Source: Flavobacteriales bacterium (lineage in GTDB: Bacteria > Bacteroidota > Bacteroidia > Flavobacteriales_D > Sanyastnellaceae). Taken from it: a stretch of 8,332 nt of DNA. The notes under the pieces were generated by a model. The model did no database searches. It saw only the letters and a program-made list of their open reading frames with translations, and was not told where the DNA came from. The translations under genes and the position numbers were made by a program. Position 1 is the stretch's first letter. Each line of letters starts with the position of its first letter. This document shows, one piece after another, positions 5,530 through 8,332 of this stretch. The stretch lies in NCBI GenBank assembly GCA_028825055.1, contig JAPKAW010000070.1:1-8332 (forward strand). Direction: 5' to 3'.

Positions 5530-7278
5530 ATGGTTTCTACTTCCAATCTCTCTCGTTTAGCTGCTCGAAAAAATGGAATTTTCGCCATTATTTTGGTTTT
5601 GATTTCTACAACTTTGTTTGCGCAACCCACTGTTCCGGACAATTTAAATATGGAACCTTTGCGTGATTGGCTCAAGGTCAATTGGTACCAACCCTATTTC
5701 GATGACTTAGGCTACAACGGAGCTCGGAACCAAATGTTTGGATATACCGATGAGGAAAACGACGTCATTCATGGTATTTACACGGGATTTGAACAGGCAT
5801 CCATCTTCACAACATACCTGAACCCGATTAATACGGAACACATTGTCCCGCAGAGCTTTTTTGGATCACTTTCTCCAATGAAATCGGACTTGTTTAACAT
5901 CAGGCCCTCACATGGCAATGCCAATTCTTCCCGTGGTAATTCGCCATATGGTGAGGTCATCGATGAAAACGCTCAGTGGTATGGAATCGATGCCTCAGGC
6001 AACTATGTGACCCAAGGAAACATCCCGACCAACTTGGAGCTCTGGACGGAGCGTTCCGGAAATCTCTGGGAGCCTCGCGATGATGCCAAAGGAGACATCG
6101 CACGGTTAGTATTCTACTTCTACACCATGTACCCAACCGAAGCAGGAGACATGGCTAGCATCGGAAACATAGAGACGCTTTATGCGTGGCATCTCGAGGA
6201 TCCAATCAGCACATTCGAATCCACCCGAAACGATCGAGTTCAAGAGGTCCAAGGAAATGCGAACCCATACATATCTGACCCTGAACTGGTGATGCGAGCG
6301 TGGTTTTGGACCGGCAGCAGCGTACCTGGCTGTATGGACGAATCAGCCTGCAATTTTAATTTAGATGCAACTTCAGATGACGGGTCTTGCCTCTTCGCCG
6401 AAACAGGGTTGGATTGTGAAGGAAATATATTGACTTCGTGCACCCTGTACTTTAGTGAATACGGCGAAGGAAGTTCCAACAACAAGTACCTCGAAATCTA
6501 CAATCCTGGTATTGAATCGATTTCACTTGATGGTTTTGCATTGGCTCATACGGTCAACGCGCCGAGCGTTCCTGGAACGTATGAAACATGGGTGGAACTG
6601 CCTGTAAATGGCGTCATTGAGCCGCAAAGCGTTTACCTCATTGTCCATAGCCAGGCAGAAATCGCATTGCTCAACATCGCCAATTTTACTTACGGAAACT
6701 TATCCAATGGCGATGATGGTTTTGCCTTGGTCATAGGCTCCCCAGCGGACTACAACATTCTCGACGCCGTTGGGGATTGGAACGGGGATCCTGGAACAGG
6801 ATGGGATGTTGCTGGCACCAGCAGTGCCACGACCAACCATACGCTCATTCGCAAGCCGACCGTATCAACAGGCAATGCCGGCGATTGGACACCATCGGCA
6901 GGTACTTCTGAAGACGACAGCGAATGGTTGGTATTGGAGATGGACAACTGGGACGACGTGGGAGCACATGCAGCCGACGCAGTTTGCGACCCCTCTTCGA
7001 ACGAAACAGACGATGTCTTAGGATGCTACTATACTGCAGCTTGCAACTTCAACGAAGCTGCTACCCAGGATGACGGTTCATGTGAATTTGAAAGCTGTGT
7101 CTTACTTGGTTGCACCTATCTCTACGCTCTGAATTATTCTGAAGAGGCCAATGATGATGATGGAACTTGTATTTTCGGAAATACAGAAGGAGAATGCGCT
7201 TCAGATATCAACATGGACGGAACCGTCTCCGTCTCAGACTTGCTTTTGCTCCTGACCGAATTCGGTCAAGGCTGCTGA
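5530..7278 (+). CDS. Secreted endonuclease I with lamin-tail domain, cysteine modules and EF-hand tail
   Basis: This is a 582-residue modular exported nuclease. A signal peptide (residues 1-32, ending LFAQ) precedes an endonuclease I domain (about 38-262; PF04231, related to Vibrio Vvn and E. coli EndA). The core motif NTEHIVPQSFFG supplies E103 (probable metal ligand) and H104 (general base). It is followed by DLFNIRPSHGNANSSRGNSP (120-139), where N132 is the likely second metal ligand, and DAKGDIARLVFYFYTMYP (185-202). Such enzymes cut DNA and RNA nonspecifically, suiting nutrient or biofilm DNA degradation outside the cell. Next come a cysteine module (268-287), a lamin-tail-like beta domain (about 305-486), two more cysteine modules (499-518, 528-547) and a C-terminal EF-hand-like loop (559-570) before the ending EFGQGC. 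No standard T9SS type A C-terminal domain is seen. The start at 5530 rests on the -7 box and a compact signal peptide; an in-frame ATG at 5497 would add 11 residues. Confidence 0.95.
   Translation: MVSTSNLSRLAARKNGIFAIILVLISTTLFAQPTVPDNLNMEPLRDWLKVNWYQPYFDDLGYNGARNQMFGYTDEENDVIHGIYTGFEQASIFTTYLNPINTEHIVPQSFFGSLSPMKSDLFNIRPSHGNANSSRGNSPYGEVIDENAQWYGIDASGNYVTQGNIPTNLELWTERSGNLWEPRDDAKGDIARLVFYFYTMYPTEAGDMASIGNIETLYAWHLEDPISTFESTRNDRVQEVQGNANPYISDPELVMRAWFWTGSSVPGCMDESACNFNLDATSDDGSCLFAETGLDCEGNILTSCTLYFSEYGEGSSNNKYLEIYNPGIESISLDGFALAHTVNAPSVPGTYETWVELPVNGVIEPQSVYLIVHSQAEIALLNIANFTYGNLSNGDDGFALVIGSPADYNILDAVGDWNGDPGTGWDVAGTSSATTNHTLIRKPTVSTGNAGDWTPSAGTSEDDSEWLVLEMDNWDDVGAHAADAVCDPSSNETDDVLGCYYTAACNFNEAATQDDGSCEFESCVLLGCTYLYALNYSEEANDDDGTCIFGNTEGECASDINMDGTVSVSDLLLLLTEFGQGC
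6331..6390 (+). repeat. Cysteine module copy 1 in the endonuclease
   Basis: This encodes a 20-residue unit with cysteines at positions 1, 7 and 20 (CMDESACN...DDGSC). The unit recurs in extracellular Bacteroidota proteins. Here it joins the nuclease domain to the lamin-tail domain. Confidence 0.8.
7024..7083 (+). repeat. Cysteine module copy 2 in the endonuclease
   Basis: This encodes a 20-residue unit with cysteines at positions 1, 7 and 20 (CYYTAACN...DDGSC), identical in spacing to copy 1. It follows the lamin-tail-like domain. Confidence 0.8.
7111..7170 (+). repeat. Cysteine module copy 3, missing the middle cysteine
   Basis: This encodes a 20-residue unit of the same length (CTYLYALN...DDGTC) in which position 7 is leucine instead of cysteine. 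The flanking C at residue 523, inside the linker ESCVLLGC, might compensate. Confidence 0.7.
7204..7239 (+). other. EF-hand/dockerin-like calcium loop at the endonuclease C-terminus
   Basis: This encodes DINMDGTVSVSD, a 12-residue loop with acidic or polar ligands at positions 1, 3, 5 and 12 and glycine at 6, as in EF-hand and dockerin loops. It is followed by LLLLLTEFGQGC and the stop codon. Only one loop is present, whereas dockerins have two. Confidence 0.7.
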
Positions 7279-7512
7279 GTTTAAAATAGCGCTGAAAAAG
7301 CCCATCTTACTGTATCTCAGGTCCTTTCGCTCAATATAATATGTAATTACCACATGTTTAATTCTGTATGCAAAACAGATTAAATAGCTGTAAATGTTTT
7401 GATTACAATGGCACTGACACCTCAACAATTAACACTCAATAAATAAATCGGTTCGACCAATAGTGTTTTTAAATCGAGGAAGCCTTATATTAGAAGTCCC
7501 AAATTGTCTGAC
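7279..7512 (+). other. AT-rich intergenic region without a recognised gene
   Basis: This 234-bp stretch is clearly richer in A and T than its neighbours. I see no convincing ORF or structured RNA. Short inverted repeats occur at 7363-7379 (TCTGT/ACAGA, 7-nt loop) and 7389-7407 (TGTAA/TTACA, 9-nt loop), both too weak to call as terminators. It must hold the 3' end of the endonuclease transcript and the promoter of the next gene. Confidence 0.6.
7486..7493 (+). promoter_or_regulatory. Weak candidate -7 box before the last gene
   Basis: TATATTAG has one mismatch to TAnnTTTG and ends 19 nt before the ATG at 7513. A T-run at 7466-7470 is the only -33-like sequence, at a spacing of about 15 bp. 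This is a weak call. Confidence 0.28.
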
Positions 7513-8332
7513 ATGAGCCTAAATTGCCTCCAACGGTCCCTATGGATCGGCGTGGTGTTGATTTCAACTATTTTTGAAATCCACGCCCAAGAATGCGCTG
7601 ACGAAGCAGCGTGCAACTATCTACCATTTAGTGGTCCAGGATACTGCATACAAATCGAACCTTACGCCATTCATTCCGGCACGATTGGACTGGAAGATCT
7701 CACAGGGTTTACAACGTATCGGATTTACGCCTTGTGCGAAAATGTCGACGATTTTGTTTCAAGCGTTACGGGAGACACTGCATTCCCGACTGTCATTGAA
7801 TCCGATGGGGATGTTTTCCAAAGTCCGTTTGGGGGAGCTTTGGGATCAGATATCACCTCCAGTCTTTTTGGGTTTTTTCCGTCTCTTCAGTTTGACAGCT
7901 TTGTTACAATCGGCCTAACAGAAAGCGCAACAGGCGAAGAAGGTTACATCAACACAATTTCTTCAGCGGCCAATCCATGGCCCTTGAACTTTGAAAATAC
8001 AGGGGCACTCTCAATTGAAGATGAAATTGGAGGTGGCTGGTTCATTTTTAATGGTCAAACCAACGGAATCGCAGGGGATGATGCCCGCGTTCTTTTGGGA
8101 CAAATTACAACGACGGGTTCGCTCTCTGGTTCCTTGTACGTTCAATTCTTCCAAGAGGGGTTAACAACAAATGACTTGCGCGTCCATTTTGACTTTGCAG
8201 ATGCTTGTGTTGGCCCAGAGGACACTTCGACGTGCGATTACCCTGAATTGGGATACGGTTGCGATGGGATCTGTCTTTCTGACGTTGACAACGATGGCAT
8301 CGGCGAGCTTTTTTTCGCGAATGGAATGGCTC
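7513..8332 (+). CDS. Large secreted cysteine-module protein (partial, N-terminal part only)
   Basis: The frame from the ATG at 7513 is open for 273 codons to the right edge. A signal peptide (residues 1-26, ending IHAQ) is followed at once by a variant cysteine module, C28-x5-C34-NY-x9-C45. A domain of about 185 residues follows (47-230), with the landmarks GLEDLTGFTTYRIY (59-72), an FPSLQFDSFVTIGL segment (122-135) and GGGWFIFNGQTNGIAGDDARVLLGQIT (174-200). I recall this as a recurring domain in very large extracellular proteins of marine Flavobacteriales, with no function assigned. Then comes a second cysteine-rich unit, C241-DYPELGYG-C250-DGI-C254, leading into a calcium-site-like DVDNDG (257-262). 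Such units normally repeat many times, so the full protein is probably long and surface attached or released, perhaps by the type IX system; that is inference, since the C-terminus is outside the window. Confidence 0.85.
   Translation, partial: MSLNCLQRSLWIGVVLISTIFEIHAQECADEAACNYLPFSGPGYCIQIEPYAIHSGTIGLEDLTGFTTYRIYALCENVDDFVSSVTGDTAFPTVIESDGDVFQSPFGGALGSDITSSLFGFFPSLQFDSFVTIGLTESATGEEGYINTISSAANPWPLNFENTGALSIEDEIGGGWFIFNGQTNGIAGDDARVLLGQITTTGSLSGSLYVQFFQEGLTTNDLRVHFDFADACVGPEDTSTCDYPELGYGCDGICLSDVDNDGIGELFFANGMA

Noticed and set aside
7363..7407. Short inverted repeats after the endonuclease gene as a terminator
   Set aside because: The stems are only 5 bp and AT-rich, without a following T-run, and lie about 85-130 nt past the stop. 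They could arise by chance in AT-rich DNA.
7574..7918. Plus-strand ORF of 114 codons in another frame
   Set aside because: It sits inside the open frame starting at 7513, which has a signal peptide and recognisable modules; the shorter ORF has neither.
1..8332. CRISPR array, tRNA, rRNA, transposon ends or a defence island
   Set aside because: No direct-repeat array, no cloverleaf-like sequence, no transposase or integrase, and no known defence-gene motif was seen on either strand.

Overview
The window looks like a chromosomal segment of an uncultured, probably marine, member of the Bacteroidota, most likely order Flavobacteriales (Cryomorphaceae/Crocinitomicaceae-like). The reasons are Bacteroidota-type -7 promoter boxes (TAnnTTTG variants), no clear Shine-Dalgarno sites at most starts, several proteins of Bacteroidota-typical families (LuxC-like acyl-CoA reductase beside a two-cluster ferredoxin, a short Tudor-like plus Smr protein, a conserved secreted protein with an LLGWDG motif), and secreted proteins with the C..ACN(Y/F)N..DDGSC cysteine module common in that group. 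This assignment rests on recalled family resemblance, not on a database search. No rRNA, tRNA, CRISPR array, insertion sequence or phage gene was seen.

Layout. Positions 1-1012 (minus) hold almost all of an acyl-CoA reductase running off the left edge. A 55-bp divergent promoter region separates it from a 115-residue 2[4Fe-4S] ferredoxin (1068-1415, plus). Two secreted proteins of unknown function follow on the plus strand (1474-2364 and 2395-3258). The second meets a minus-strand Smr-domain protein (3255-3872) tail to tail, the two genes sharing a palindromic TTAA as stop codon on both strands. Divergent from the Smr gene is a plus-strand periplasmic serine hydrolase of the beta-lactamase/PBP4* family with a DUF3471-like C-terminus (3910-5490). 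Next comes a modular secreted endonuclease I (5530-7278). An AT-rich 234-bp intergenic stretch precedes a large secreted protein that runs off the right edge (7513-8332+).

How the parts relate. The left part is cytoplasmic metabolism and redox (acyl-CoA reductase, ferredoxin). The right part is an export-oriented group: five of the eight genes carry signal peptides. The last two share the cysteine-rich module and acidic EF-hand-like motifs typical of large extracellular proteins in this group. No operon spanning all genes is evident. Candidate promoters sit just before several genes, and in three cases the -7 box ends only 4-5 nt before the ATG, suggesting leaderless or nearly leaderless mRNAs. 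I see no convincing novel defence or mobile system. The most unusual content is the modular nuclease with its EF-hand tail, the uncharacterised N-terminal domain of the last protein, and the symmetric divergent promoter.
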